A stretch of 64,000 bases of DNA. Source: Lineus longissimus. Taxonomy: Eukaryota > Nemertea > Pilidiophora > Heteronemertea > Lineidae. This document shows, piece after piece, positions 1-14,253 of this stretch (the stretch's first letter is position 1; each line of letters starts with the position of its first letter). The stretch lies in the NCBI RefSeq assembly GCF_910592395.1, contig NC_088312.1, positions 22,079,292 through 22,143,291 on the forward strand, in the 5' to 3' direction. The notes beneath the pieces were generated by a model. It was given only the letters and a program-made list of their open reading frames with translations, had not been told where the DNA came from and did not search any database. Position numbers and translations under genes: made by a program.

Positions 1-367
1 GTCTTCATGCAAAATAGCATCGACGCTTGCCATCTCTGAGTTTGTGAGTTTGATTTCTGCTCGGATCACTTCCTCATCTGATAGAGAGGGTGACTCTCTC
101 TGACAGCTCCCATTTCTCCCACATCAGACTATGTTGTCCATAGGGCGTATGATATTCTAGTTGATGCTTACATGTAGTTCTGCTCACTGTTGTAATTATG
201 AGCCAGCCATCTAAAACCCTGAAATGGACTTGTCAGAGACGTTTGCGCTGAAGTCAACAAAAAATTCAGGAATTACCCCCAAAAGCATGCCCCCAAGTTG
301 GCTTCTACGCTATGCTGTTTCATTCTGTTTTTGAAAGAAAGTTGACTTTCGATGTGGTTATTTGCAG
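1..367 (+). other. Intron of URB1 (upstream part not in window)
   Basis: No exon could be supported here. The segment ends in a polypyrimidine-poor but usable acceptor (ttatttgcag) directly before the first URB1 exon. Since that exon begins in phase 0 and corresponds to roughly residue 270 of human URB1 (as I remember it), the missing N-terminal exons must lie upstream of the window. Confidence 0.6.
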
Positions 368-3300
368 GTGATAGAGAATCCAGTGATCAACAAGACGGTG
401 AAGATCAGACTCTTTGACGAGTCGTCACTCAAGTTGCTCATCCAACTCTACTATTGGAAAGGACCGTACAAGTTCAACTACGGGAAGAAGAAAGACAAGG
501 TGGATCCTATGGACACACAGGCAGAGGTATTTTAAAGAACAGAGTAGTCCTTCAAACTGAAAACATGACAACTACCCACGGCAGTAGACTAACCGATGAA
601 TGCCTCAACTTGATGTGGCACTCAGTCAGTTGAGTCCCAATCGGCTGGAAAAGTGCCTGATCACAATCCTTGCAGGGATCCTACTCAAAATGCTCTGAGA
701 TTAGGCCAAGAAGAAGATCATCATCTTAATGACGTATTGGTTTACATACGGGTGTTGTTTTGTTCTCAATATTTACATGTTTAAAGTCTTGTACTGAGTA
801 TAGTTTCTTTTACAGCCAAGGGAGACGGACAGTGATGATCTTGCCCTTGTTAGAGAGAACATTCATAAGCTGCTACTGGAGCTGTGTTGCTCCTTCAAGA
901 ACGGAATCAACTTTTATGACAAGACACTTGGAACCTCTGGAAAGTGAGCATACCTAAAAAATATAGATTTATTTGATTTGAGAGCTTCAGGTCAACAAGG
1001 TTTTAGTTGTACTATACAATATGTCGCCTGTAATGGTTGAGCTACATGTTCAAAAAGGTGAAATATTCTCATTGTTAGTATTAGTACTCTACCTGTCATA
1101 ATATAGTAACCACTTTAAGTTTTCTGACTCCAATTGACCACATTTTTCACACTTTAGAAACCAGAACCATGTGCTAACGGCCTTCCTCACCAGCATCAAG
1201 AAGCCTTATAATAATCCCAAGGTCAAGGAACTCGTCATCGAGATTCTCAAGACGTGCCCCGATCAACTCAACAAGTATTTCACATCACTGCAGGATCATT
1301 TTCTGCCCAGATTGTCGCCCTCGTGGGTAGCATGCATGACCTTCATGACCGAGGTAAGTTTATTTAAAATAAATTGATTGTTTGGTCCTACTTTTTGGGG
1401 TAGATTACTTATGAAGTCCTTCCTCAAGCAGTCAGAAGTAATAAAAGTAAGTCACTGAAGTTTCTAGCACAGCTCAATGTGGGCCTAGTATTGTCAACTC
1501 GGCTGGTAAATGTGTAACCAGACAGTTATCTTTCCGTTCTTCTTCTTATTTCAGATATATGAGAATCAATCAGATGTCCCGCCATCTTTAAAAACCGGTG
1601 ATATTCCTTGTCCCAAGCTTGTACAGATGGCACGAGTTACTGTCATCCCGCCAGCAATCATTATGAACTTCATCAGCCAGGCAGCCAAGGTTAGTATCAT
1701 GTGCTGATAGCAGTACATGGCCATGATTGATTTGAGGATGTGGCAAATTCCTTGAAATTCTCTGCCTGTGTTGTTGAAAATGTTAACAATTTGTTACATT
1801 CTTGATTTTCAGAAAAGATCCAGCCCGGTTGTGCGACACATGGCCCTGAAGTTTGTCAGCTTGGTGTTGGGGAAGGTTCAGAGAGTCGTTGAGTACTTTG
1901 AGAGCAAGGAGTGCAGTAGTACCTCAGAGGTCAGGAGTGAGTTTTTACAACTCTTTCAAGAAGTTATTCAAAAGGTAAGGTAAAATGAGGTTGTGATTTT
2001 ATGGGTTGTTATTATCAATTTTCATCTCTTCAGAGGGCTGTAACTTTTAGTCTTTCTAGTTGATATGACTTATGCTATGAAATTTATTGAATTGTACATC
2101 CAAATTCTGCAGCATCTACCAGATTTCAAGTCCATCTCGAGTTGTTGGGATTTCTTGCTGCGTGACCAGACGGTTGATGAGATGGATGTAGAGGAAGCGG
2201 GAGAGACTCATGAATCAGGTTGGTTATTCAAAACTTATAGGGTTGGCCGAGTTACTTCCTTGTAATGGAAAAATGAGCAAGTGCTAATGGGGCTCTGTGA
2301 AATCATCCCCAAAATTTTCTGTTTTCTGTCATAAATTCATACTCCAAGCATCTTATGTGCACCAGATATTATTTACCCCAAAATGAAACTTTTCTTCCAC
2401 AGCACCTTCAGATATAGAGATGGTAGAGCTTCAGACCACAGTCATCCAAACCCTAGCCTCCTACAGGAAGACTTTCTCCCATTCTACACATGAGCACTTC
2501 ATCAACTTGAGCTCCTTCCTTGACGGGGTGAAGAAAGCCAGTGGTGATGAGAAGGACCAAGCGAAGCTCTCCAAGCTCTATTTGAGCGTTCTTAGTCTTC
2601 TGGCTAACTCGGATACAAGGATGATTCCGTGGAATAAAGTGGTAAATAGAATGAGTTCTATTACTTATTTCAATCGAGACTGTGAAGAATATTTGATGGG
2701 GTCAGCACGCAATTACCTTGAGGTCCTTTGTTGATGGGGTAAAGTAAGTAAGCATTGCTCTTCCTGTAGCTTCTAAGAGAAAAATCTTATCAGCTTTTTT
2801 GCAAGAGCTTCCTGTGACTCAACAAAGAAGTTTTTGCCTCGCCCTTTATCTTATCACTTCCTTCTTCTTACAGAATGACCAGGGTGAGTCCTTCGTCTAC
2901 CTTGTCCTCGAGATGCTCTTCACAACTGCTTATGATCAAGATTTAGCCACTGCGACCAAAGATCAAGTCGTGAAGCTCCTGGTTGGCACGGGGCTATTTG
3001 ACCACATTGAAGACGAGATAATCATCTGGCTGAACCATCTGATCAGCAGCGAGGAAAACGTTCGACCGGCAATCTTGAAGTATTTGGAGAAAGTTTTTAC
3101 GACTTTGTTGACGACGCCGCAGGCTTATACTGATCAGGTGGCTAAAGTTGTCCAGGAGGCACAGCAAGTGGAGAGTGTTCTGGATGAGGCTGCTGGTGGT
3201 GGTGATGCTGCTCAGGCATTGATACAGTGTAAGTGTCTGTCACAGAGTGTAGCTATTTTGAAAAAAGGTTACGATAACCCCAAAAGTAAATTCCATCCTG

Positions 3301-6300
3301 AAACATGGTACCACAAGAAGTGCCCTGTTGCTGTGCCAGAGCTTTCTTACGAATGGTCATGTCTGTATAGGTCTTTCTTCTAAAGGTTCAAATTTATAGT
3401 TGTATCAATGGTACATTTACAAGAGTATTGACTTGGAATAATTATCTCAATCATGTCTTCAGCAATATTAAGTCGAGACGAAATGCCCTTGGACAAGTAT
3501 GAGCCAATGGAGAATGAAGAAGATGATAGCTGGGATGATTCAACCGTCTTTGCTTCAAGGTCAGAATCTCATCTCTCTTGTTCTTGTTTTTAGCTCACTG
3601 TGGTTAGCTGTATGATCAGGTGTTGTCCATCCTCATCTATTAACAAGGCCTGTTTGGTATCCACCAGGGTTAATGAATTCAAACCTTGTACATGTTCATC
3701 ACAAGTTCAGATAACCTCAGAGAAGATTTGGGGTTGATCTGATTCTTTGCTAAATCTAAAGGAGCCTAAAACTTAAGTTACGGTACAGGTAGGCCTACTC
3801 TTGTTGATCAGGATATATGATGTTATCTCCTTGTTTTTCATATGATCTACCTATCACTCACGTAGTGGAACACTAAAAGTTCTCTACCAACACATGTGGA
3901 GGAACTCTTGTGTCTGTGATTACATGCAGGTCAAACATTTCTGTTGTTCGGTGTTTCAGGATCCCGTTCAGTCCTCTGGTCCCTGTCTCCTTGCGAGTCC
4001 TTGAAAAGTTTGAAGAATCCAAAACAGGTAAAAGTTGGACATTTTGAAATGATTTGAATTTTTTTGAATCAGTTTTTCTCCTTATGCTCTTAAAAGGTAG
4101 TAGGGTGTATCACAGTAGTTTCTCACTCACCACCATAATGGCCCAGTGATTTCAGCGGGTACGTCAACGATTTTGAAACTGTAGTGAAAAGTAGACAATT
4201 GTGGACTATATGATCATTTCAAGACCACATGATTGTCCAACGATGTGTCTGACATTCTAGGTAACACTGGAGTTCTAAAATTTTGATCCTTCGAGTTCCA
4301 CTCAAACTTTTTTATCTCTTATATCATGATTAAAAAATTATCATGAATTTCAGTTTTTTTGACTTGCATTTTCTGTCCATCATTTCAGTGGTCTGTGCAT
4401 ATTTACACAATGTCCTAATGGAGATCTTACACGGCCAAGTAAACCCTAAACCTTTCCACCTGATGTTGGAGCAGCGCGGTTCTCACTTTGAAGACCAGAC
4501 TTTCAAGGAATATGCAAACTCCTTCATTGGAGAACGAGAGCCACAGGTAAGGGGCAATCCATTGGCAGTTTTTCTGGATGAACCCGTGTGGGGTTCAAGC
4601 ACCTCAAATTCCTGGTTTTTCACAGTCCTCTGACAGAGGCGGTCGATAATTGGGGCATCATACACTGAAGGAGTAAAATGGTCAGCTTCGCCTACTAGTA
4701 TTCCAGGAGTGGGAATGATGTTTTTCTGATATTTTCTCTTTGTTTTGTTTCAGTCGCCAAAATCTTCAGAAAAAGCCACCAGAAAGAAACTTCTGAAGGA
4801 AGATAACCCCTGCGCCATTTTGAAAACATGTTGGCTGAAACGCCCCAATCTTTTCCAAGATGACGACATAAATTCCCATGTTGTTGAGATGACAGGAAAG
4901 TTGACCTCGCACAAACAAGTTGCTGTTGTTAAACAGATTCTCCTCTACGTGCATGCTGTGGTGACAACAGCCAAAATGGTAGGTCACCTCTAATATATAA
5001 TAGTGCTCAGATCGGCGGTTAATGAATGGCAATGATGTACTGATTGAACCCATTTCTAGGTTCTCATAGTAAATATGCCATGCATTATATGGTGCTATGC
5101 ACAGGAGGTGACCTGGTTTCGATCCCCAGTCTGGTGCTTCACGGGCCAATCAGTGGTCACGGCATAAGCCCACAGCACAGTCCCTCAACTTTGTTCGGCC
5201 ATCTGACTAACATTCGTAAGTGTGCTTCAACATCAGATGAGACACCCCATGATGAGGATGATACCCTCAGTCTTCATTCACAGTGTTTGCTTTTTCCCTT
5301 TTGCCTAGATTCTTACCATAGCTGTTATGATTGTTGCAGGAAAGTGAGCAGGCCAAGGAGATGACAGAGGGTCTACTATGGCTACTGACAGACGTCATTG
5401 ACAGTGCGAGAATAACGTCGGGAGAAGAAGGCGTCAATGAACCAATGACTCCAATAGCGGACGACGCCTCAGAAAAGACTGAACAAGTTGATTTGAGTCA
5501 CCAGATGATCCAGTTGGTTCTAAAGTATCCAACTGTCGCAGACAATTTTCTTGTTCCAGCAGAAAACTGTTGTGTCCCGTTAAATCTTTCACATTGTATC
5601 ACAAATAACTTGGGAAGTATACTTCTCTACGCCTTAGACGCAGATAAGGATGAATCCATGTGTGTACCTTACTTGGACAAATTACAACAGATGCTTTTCC
5701 ATGAGAAAAGTGGTTTGTATCAAAGTGCTGCGTTTGGGATGGTTGCTATGCTTGCACCGTACATGAGCAATGGAAGACTCGTAACAATTGTCAATAAACT
5801 TCTAGAGCTCCCTTCAGAAGATTTGGTCTCTGAGAAAGGCTTACATGTGGCTGGAGTAACAGTAGTGAAAATGCTGAACGAAATCGCAAAAGAAGGAAAA
5901 ATTCCTAGGAATGGGAACTGCCCGAAGGACATGGATGGACTAACGTATCCTGGCATTCAAAAGGTGTGCCAGATGTTGTTCCAGCTTCCGTCAGGATCAG
6001 CAAGTGAAATTCGAGACGTTCGTCAACTCTTGGACGCATTCAAAAACCTCCTTGACGCTTTTCCTCATTACACAGCAGTCTTTGACTATGAGAACTTTGT
6101 ACAGCTCCTCGATCTCAGTAGTACCGACAATCCTGAGGTAGCGGCCACTGTTCTCTCGGTGGTGGAGCTTGTTCTCAAGTACAACGTTACAGGGAAGGCA
6201 TACTTGCAAACGTGGATTGATAGTGGTGATAAAAGACTGAAGAAACACAGGTTGCTCTATGTGCCACTATTCACAACTTACTTTGGGCTGGTTCAGTCAG

Positions 6301-9300
6301 GTAGGTTTTGAATGTCAAAATCGAGGATATTGTGTGCCTTAATGTCATATCACTTGATGGGAAAGACCCAGCCAGAGTTTAGCCTCCTTATTTGACCATG
6401 ACCATATCAGAAATAGGCCAACTTTTTCCTGTCTGATAACAGCCCAGAAATGTCAAGGAAGACGAAGTGGGAATGTCACTACTCAGTATCTGCTTTGAAC
6501 TTGTGATTTCAGAAGTTTCTGCAGTGTACCATCTTTGTTTCAGATGGTGTGACACCCTACGTGAAGACAGCTGATGACCTCTACTGGGAGTTTGGGATGA
6601 AATCCCTGCTTGAAGAGTCTGATCAGGCACAGGACAAGTACCTGTCGTATTTACTTGTGCTGCTGCTGCAGTATAAAAGTAAGTGGTTTTGTATGTGGGT
6701 ATCGGGACTGGCCCAGAAAGTGGTTATTGTAAGATGGTCAGTAGTAGTTGAGTCAATCTATCTTCAGGGAGTGGTGAGGATTCTTTTTAGGCGCATTCTT
6801 CCATAGTTGCATTTGAATTTGACCCCGGATTGCCATCTTGACGTTTTTCTTTACAGGTGACCCAGAGAAGCTGGCTGTGACTCAGACATTGTGTTCTCAA
6901 CTACAGAGTAAGAAGGCCATCCCTGTCAGCCTAATCAGGCTCTTGGAGGCAATGTTAGGACAGTTATTCAAGTCGGATACCATGACAGATGATCAGTCTG
7001 AAGATACTGTTTCTACCATTCATACTTGCCTTTCGCTTGTGGGTGGCATATTTGCGGTGAAGTCAGACGAGCCAGAGAATCAAGCTGTGGTGATCAGTTT
7101 CATCAAGACTGTTACAGGATACCTAAAACGGATGGACAAGGAGTCTCTCACTTTGAAGAAACTTTCCTCAGCTCTGCAGCCGAACTGGGCAAAGGTTGTC
7201 AAGTCGGGACTAAGGTAAAGATACAAGTCAAATATTTCAGTAAAGTTATGTTATTGGCCCCACAGCATGTCTGAAATGATACTACTTGTTTTGGGATTCC
7301 TGTGAAATGCTGTCTTGTTGCAGGAATCATTTTGAAACTCCTGAGGTACATCAACTCCTGGCGTTCCTCACTGACCACATGTACGGCGTTGAGGATGATG
7401 AAGGACTGGACCCCACACCGAACACCTTACTGGAGATGATAATGTCCCACTCCAAGTTCCTCCCGCTGATGTTGGGTGAAGTTGAAAAACAAGCAGTCAA
7501 AGGTAAATTGAAGGGTGATGCTGCCAGTAGTGATGCTCTTAGAATCCTGGATTATCTCTGGCCTAAAGAACTGTTTGACTCAGACGACAGCCCCGCCAAC
7601 AGAAACTAGTATGAGCTCGTACTCCAGACTGGACTTGATTCAGACCTCAAGTCGGTATAACTATGACCAGTCATCTAGGACACGGACAGCAGGTGTGGCA
7701 ATATAAGTATAATGGTACCGTCTTCAAATCGGGGTTCAAAGCTGACCATCTTGTGGGTTTCTTGTTTTCAAACAGGTGCTATAGTGGACCTCCTACACGC
7801 TGTGATATCCAAGAACCCAAGTTGTTGTCAGCAGTCACACGCCTCCATTCTTCTTGCTGCATATGGTGCCACCTTATCAGACACCGACAGAAAATTGCTA
7901 CAGTTGCTTCATATCTATGAAAGTTCTGGAATCGACATGTCACTATACAGGTGAGTTTGGTTTTGACCTTGACATGGGCAAGTGTTTTGTGTTGTTAGTT
8001 CGTTGACCAGTGTCAGCTGGGACCCAATGATGTATTGCATTGCTTATGGTGTCGGGAAAATATTCTGTCTGATAAGTGTAGTAGATCAGATCAGTATTTG
8101 AAGATAGTATTAAACGCTCTTGGAGGAGAAACACTCTCCGTAGAATAAATCCTCCAGGTGAAGAAAAGGTAATCAAACAACAGCATTTGTCAACTTCAAC
8201 ATCGGATAGGGAAGGTGGTCTCACTCTGACAGCCAGGGTTTTCTCTGGGGGTCTAGTTTCCTCCCACAGTATTGGTTAAATAGCACAAGGACGACCTAGT
8301 TTGCACACAGCTCTCAGCTCAGTATTTTGGGATAATGGAAAATATCCTCTTTCAGGCCTTACATGTGGGGACCTAAATCTGTGGAACACCTCTCGGTGAA
8401 GAAGGACCTGGGACCCTCCCTGTGGAAGCACGCCACAATGCAACAAGTTGTGGAGATGCTGGATGAGAGGAAAGTGATGAGGTCTGCACTGAAGTTTCCA
8501 CTGAGAAGAAAACTGATGGTAAGGAACCACTTTTTGATGCATCGATTTTTTACATGCTTTTGGTTGGTGTATCAGTCTCTGGTTTAATAAGTTAATCATT
8601 TTGAGAAGTTGATAATTGGCTTATTCATATTTTATGTTTTCAGCCCTCCCCTGATCGCTCGGAAGAACTGGATCCGATTTCTGACTGTTACGACCCATGT
8701 TTCCTCCTGCCACTGTTTAGCTATCTTCTGAGACCAGGTAAAGTATCACTTTCCTCATTCGCTCACTGTTCATGAAAGTCTCCAGAACTGCCCATGCACC
8801 CAATAGGCACTTAAGGCTGCACAGCCATAGTTCAGTGTGTGTCTGGCACGTGTCAAGGTCGTCAGCAATCACGGAGCAACTGACAGCAAGGGAAAACTCA
8901 TAAGGGAACATTCTGTGGATACGTAGTCTTAGGATGGCACAGACGAAAACACCTGGTAGAATAGGTCAGGTTATATTAGTGTGTGTTCTATGCAGAGTTA
9001 GTAATGTGGCTGATATCATCTTTCTACTTTCCACAGATGCTCTCGTTAACTGCCATATCTTCATCGAGAGGAATTGTTTCGGTTACTCGCTAGCGGCTCT
9101 CAGTAGCCACGACCCCCACATGAGAGGCGCAGCGTACCACGTCCTTGCCAGGTTCCACCAACAGCTAGAGGGGTCGAGGCTCTTGGGAAAGGAACATGTC
9201 ATATACCTGTTGGATTGCATCAGGAACAGCATGGAGTCGCCAAATACTAAACTGGCTTGTATCATTGGGGTTTTCCTAGTGAAGGCGGCACAGCTTTTGG

Positions 9301-12300
9301 TACATCCAGGTAAATATGAGAATTATTTCACTTCACCCCCAGTTCCTATTTCTTTCTTCCCGGCATCAAAGATGATGTGGCATTGTCTGATCCAAGCATC
9401 TAAGCACAGAGATCTGAACCCCAGTCAGCTTGCTTTATTCATGTTGTTGCATAATCATTTTATTATCTTGTTTATTGAATTGGCCCTCTTTCTATTTCAG
9501 TGGATCACATGTATGGCATGATCCAGTCATTCCTCTTGCTGAAACCTGCCCTCGACCTCGTCAACATACCAGAGTTCTACAAGTTGTTCAACAGCTCGGC
9601 AATTGAGGTTAGTAAGCTTGACAAATGTGATGAGATGGATATTACCGAGGTCTACATGTAATCTTAAACCAGGCCCTGTTAAACATCTTTGATTCCAGAA
9701 TGCAACTTTTCTTGCAATCAAATCAAGCCAACTTGCATGCAAGGCTAGCAGGAATTATTCTAGATTGCTGGTGATGTCGTTCAGTTGATAAGCGTATAAT
9801 CTATGTTATTTCTTGCAGTTTAAGATAGAGCGTCGTTGGGTGCTCTCCCTGATGGCCGATGGTCTACGCGAGTCAGCTGACTACAAGATATTTGAAAAGA
9901 AATTTGCCTTCAAGCTGCTGCTTAGTTTCCATGATTCACCAACAAGTGATGCTGCTACACAGGTATTAAAATAAAATTGGAAGTTCTCTACATCAGAGCT
10001 GAGAGGGTTACAATGTCTGTCATTTTAAAAAGCAGTCTGTCAGTGAGGAGTATCCCTTGTGCTCACTTCTTTGATGGCTTCAAAGTGATAGGCCCCTACA
10101 TGTTGGGAAATTCTCCAGCGATTAAAGTCATTGGTATCACTGGTTGGCCTACTGCATGGTAATAGCAAGAAATTCTGAAAGGATCTAGTTTAAGTGGTGG
10201 AAACCATTTTGATGTACAGTGGAACCCCGGTAACACGACCACCCAAGGGACTAAGCCGAAGTGGTCGTGTTACCGGGGTGGTCGCGTTAGTGAATTTAAG
10301 AATCATAAGTAGGTTTTCCCGCCAAAACATCGTCCTGCTGTGTGTACATTGACATGCATGAATGACTACGCCACCGGGTGATTCGATAATTTTGTGTGTA
10401 TATTACGAATAAAAAATCATTTTCTTGAGTGTTTTGCGTTTAATTTGCAACTTATGTAAATGAGTAAATAAACTGACGAGAGCTAATTAGACCAAACATT
10501 ACATTAAAACTTGAGCATGCTAATTAGAACAAGCATGTAATTCACACCATCAGCAGCTGCCCTTCTTGATGTCAAGCTAATATTCCCGCTAACATTGAGA
10601 GAGGTGATGTGAGAAGATGTTGAGAATTCTTCCTGATGTCTTCCTGCTTTAACTTCAGCCAATTTGAACTGGTACTGATTAAATCATCTTTTTAATAACG
10701 TATTTTATCAACATTACGACGTAGTAAGCATTCTTTACTTTGAGTATCGGTACTCTTACTAATCAACATAATTGATTTGTCCTAAAAACTACGTGTGCAT
10801 GCCTCTTGACATCATTTAATACTAAATGATGAAAACACAAACCGTGAGTCGAAAAGAAAGTTTATTCTTCATTTTATTTGCGTTTACATTTGATCAAACT
10901 CACTTACACATCATTTATTTTCATATGGATTCCCATGTGTTCGAGGTGCTAATTATCAACACGGATTTGCGAGAAGGTGCCAATTGATACGATGCGGTCA
11001 TGGTTGATTACGGCAATTAGGCCACATGGTCGCGTTAGCGGGGTTAATTTGCAGTTTGGGACCGACCAAGCTGGTGGTCGCGGTCTGGGTACCGGGGTGG
11101 TCGTGTTAGCGAGGGCCAGTTAATGGGAATTAGAGAGAAAACCATTCGGGACCGGAGAATTTTGGTCGTGTTCGCGGGGTGGTCGCGTTACTGAGGTGGT
11201 CGCCGACCAGGGTTCCACTGTAATTGATAAAAGTTAGTTTGTCTTACTTCTACAATGTGTATTTTGTTTTTTATTCAGAGTCTGGTGTTGAAGATTGTCC
11301 ATGAAGGATGCAAGATTAAGAAAGTTGCTTATGACTTGATAAAGAATCAGGGAGTTCTCACATGGCTCAATGGCGTAATATCACACAGGTCAGTTCATTT
11401 AGTCTTTTATTTGACCATGGCTTCATAATAAGGTACTATCGAACCCTACAAAATGTATTACTTCAAAGCAATAGGCTTTTGGTACTATTCATTTGGTTAA
11501 TTTTGGTTCACCAGAGATTGGTGCTGTGCTGACCCAATGAATTCTGTGGGTACTGTTGAGTCGGTGTGGTGAACCAGTTGTATAGCCTGCTGGGTGATGT
11601 ATGTTTGGTATGCAACCAGGGAGGGAGGAGGCTCTAAGTAATCAGTTGGTAAACCACCAGTAAAACCTTTGGGTACTATGCGTTGACTCTTTAGTAAAAC
11701 CTGGGCATGTTATGGTTTGTACTTGTATTTGCAATGACACAAGAACTCCCCTCCTTTTCAAATTCTTTTGAAGAGAATTTACCTGTTGTTTTCCAGGCTT
11801 GTAGAAGGCAACAAGATAGAAATGGTCACTGACATTCTCGCAAGTCTGTGGTCCACCATTGCTGGTGACAGAGACGACAAAAAAGAGAGCAAGTGTCTGC
11901 CCCTGGTGTTCCTCAGTGAAATTCTCTTCACCTTGTTAAATCTTCTCCAGGACCTTGGGTAAGTTGACTTAAAGAATCATTCTCGGGTCGTATAGGCCAA
12001 GTGACTCGACTTCAGACGATTATCTTGATAGTCTGGTGGTTTTTGTTTGATGCAGCTTATATGCAACTGTTTGAGCTCTTTAAAAGTACATTTGTGGTGA
12101 TCTTTATCATTTTGTCTTTTCAGGGAAGCATCGGACATCGACATGCTCCAGAAGTATGTGCTCACATTGTCATCAGTCATCAAGGAGCTACTGGTGACAG
12201 AGTCGACTCATGAAGCCAGTGGTTATCAGACACTCAAGTTGAAACCATCACTCATGCATCTTTTGAAGATTGTACAGCTATCGGCCGTCTGCTCTGGCGA

Positions 12301-13803
12301 TTCTGAGTTATCGTCAAGTTTGAAGGTGCTCGAATCTAAAACAGAGAAGTGTGCTGGTACCGAGAAGACAGGTATCGAAAATGTACCAAAATTAACTGGG
12401 AATGGAAAGGAGGATTCATCAGAATTGACGGAACATTTTGTACGAATTGTTACAAGTTGTCCTATGGATCTGACAGAAATGGGCGGTAATGTGTCCCAAT
12501 TTGAACTGGATCGAATTGTGCGAATGGTTATTCTGATCCAAGATTGGCTGCTGAAGTCGCTGTTGAACGTCCCAGTGGAGAGTTGGACCTGCTTGCTTCG
12601 GATGACCCTGCAGTGGTTTGTTGATGTCCTTGAGAAAGACTGTCCAGTAGTCAATCAACTGAAGGAAAAACTAATCCAGGGTATTGACGCGGGAACAATC
12701 AGGGTGACAGACCATCTTCTTCCTCTGTTTAGTCAGATCTCAGCAGTGCAAGTTGGCGACTTGGACATTTTGCGACTTTCCTCGGATCATTTTGCGAGAG
12801 TTCACCATGTTAAGGAAGGTGATGAGGTGACAAAGCTGAGGTTGCTGTTGTGTAAGGTGTTTCTGCTCCTGACCGACTGGGCTTTGAAGACGGAGGCGGT
12901 GACCCCTCGTGTTGTGGATCTGAAGGAGAGGGCACGGATGTTCACTGCTGATCTAACTGATGCCAAAATGCTGGGAGAGAGGGAAGGTGAGTCCATTTTC
13001 ATAATCCCCCTATTGGCAACTCTTGGTGTGGTGGTTGTGTCGAGGTGGCTCATGACAGATGCTATTATGACTGAGTTGGTTGTGACATGTCAAAACAGTA
13101 CAGCTGAAGACAGGACGGCGTGATTAGTCCAGAGGCAATAATGGGATGCTTGTGTGAGTGATGTGTGGACTGATGCTGGTGACAAGATGATTGATGAAAT
13201 CGGCCAGTTTATCATCTCTGAAAAAGCAGGTTGATATGCAAGTTATTTCAGTATCCTCGCAGGGGATTTACAGTCCCTATTTTTCACATGTTTTATATTT
13301 TATCCTGTTTTATACCTCTGTGTCTAGGTGCCGCCGAGAGGGGTTCAGCCCTGCTGACAGAGTTGTGGATGGGTGCTTCTGAGTCAAGATCTACTGAACC
13401 CAAGTCGGTATTCACAAAATCTGGCGTCAAGACTCCAAAACCAGTAAAGAGAAGTAGTTCTGAGACGTCACCTTCTGTAACACGGAGTGCTAAAAAGCTG
13501 AAGACACCCAAGTCTGCAAAGAAAGCTGTCACTCCTATTGACAATATTAAACAGATACTGACCCCTGAAAACGTAAGGACCCCAAAACCATCCAAGTCTG
13601 GCAAAAAGACTGCCACTCCTGGTGCTGTTAAACTAGCACGAACTCCTAAGATAGAATCAGGTCAGTTGGGAAACTTGAAGACTCCGAAGACACCCGGGTC
13701 GGGCAAAAGGCTACCTAGTCTTGCCAAAGTGATGGTAACTCCTAATTTGAAACTTAACGAGCTAAAAAAACCTAAAACACCTAAGTCTGCAAAAAGAGCT
13801 TAA
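368..13803 (+). CDS. URB1: Nucleolar pre-ribosomal-associated protein 1 (URB1/Npa1), 5'-partial
   Basis: Large alpha-helical scaffold of early nucleolar 60S pre-ribosome assembly. Exons: 368-526, 816-943, 1158-1353, 1555-1689, 1813-1974, 2113-2218, 2403-2641, 2874-3228, 3463-3559, 3960-4027, 4389-4546, 4754-4978, 5340-6300, 6544-6678, 6857-7214, 7324-7502, 7776-7950, 8356-8518, 8644-8737, 9037-9309, 9501-9607, 9819-9962, 11279-11388, 11797-11958, 12124-12986, 13328-13803. Phases join throughout, giving about 2075 residues; human URB1 is about 2270, so about 270 N-terminal residues are missing. Diagnostic stretches are GINFYDKTLGTSG and LNKYF in the N-terminal Npa1 domain, and AAYGATLSDTDRKLL, YMWGPKSVEH, YDPCFLLPLF and SSHDPHMRGAAYHVLA in the C-terminal NopRA1-type domain. 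The last exon encodes a lysine-rich tail with repeated TPK motifs, then TAA at 13801. The donor at 7502 is the least certain boundary: the frame stays open to 7609 and a longer exon is possible. A transposon sits in the 9963-11278 intron. Convergent with the next gene. Confidence 0.93.
5080..5180 (+). repeat. Possible tRNA-derived SINE fragment in URB1 intron
   Basis: The intron between the exons ending 4978 and starting 5340 contains a B-box-like stretch (cctggtttcgatccccag) following a short tRNA-like lead. No A box of good quality or tail is visible, so this may be a degraded SINE or chance. Confidence 0.25.
10217..11220. mobile_element. Non-autonomous pogo/Tigger-like DNA transposon (about 1 kb)
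   Basis: The element begins CAGTGGAACCC and ends GGGTTCCACTG, an outer inverted repeat flanked on both sides by TA (10215-10216 and 11221-11222). TA target duplication and CAGTGGAACC termini are typical of the Tc1/mariner superfamily, pogo/Tigger branch. Both subterminal regions repeat the motif GGTCGTGTTA/GGTCGCGTTA in both orientations. No transposase reading frame is visible inside, so it is a non-autonomous copy. It occupies most of the URB1 intron between 9962 and 11279. Confidence 0.8.
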
Positions 13804-14253
13804 ACACTTCTGATAATGAGCAAATTCTCATTTTCAGTTTTTTGCCTAAAATAGCCATGTTTGTCAATTACGTCTTCTGGAGGTATTGATGCAGTGTTTG
13901 CTAGTACCTTGTAACACGTATGAACAGACAATTATTGTTAATGCCGTTATCATTTTAAAGATTCGAGGAATGGACAAATTATGTCGACTGCATGTTGTTG
14001 TACACTGCACATCTTGTGTATTATCTGATGAATACATACACATGTATTGACTAACCAATTTGTGTCTGTTCTTCTGTACATGAAAGACAGTGTTTTCTTG
14101 GCAAGTCTCACCCTTGGAAAGGAAGATCTGTGGCTGGCCTTGCTGCAAGAGCTGGTGGGACACCAATGACTGAAGTTGGCCTTGTTGGGGTGTCCTCTCA
14201 AGAACACTCCCAACAGCCACTGGTGCCTCCTTCAATGGCCCCTACATCTATAA

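Noticed and set aside
4766-5149. 127-codon minus-strand frame
   Set aside because: Antisense shadow of the URB1 exon at 4754-4978 continuing into intron.
12226-12654. Minus-strand frame of 142 codons
   Set aside because: Shadow of the large URB1 exon 12124-12986.
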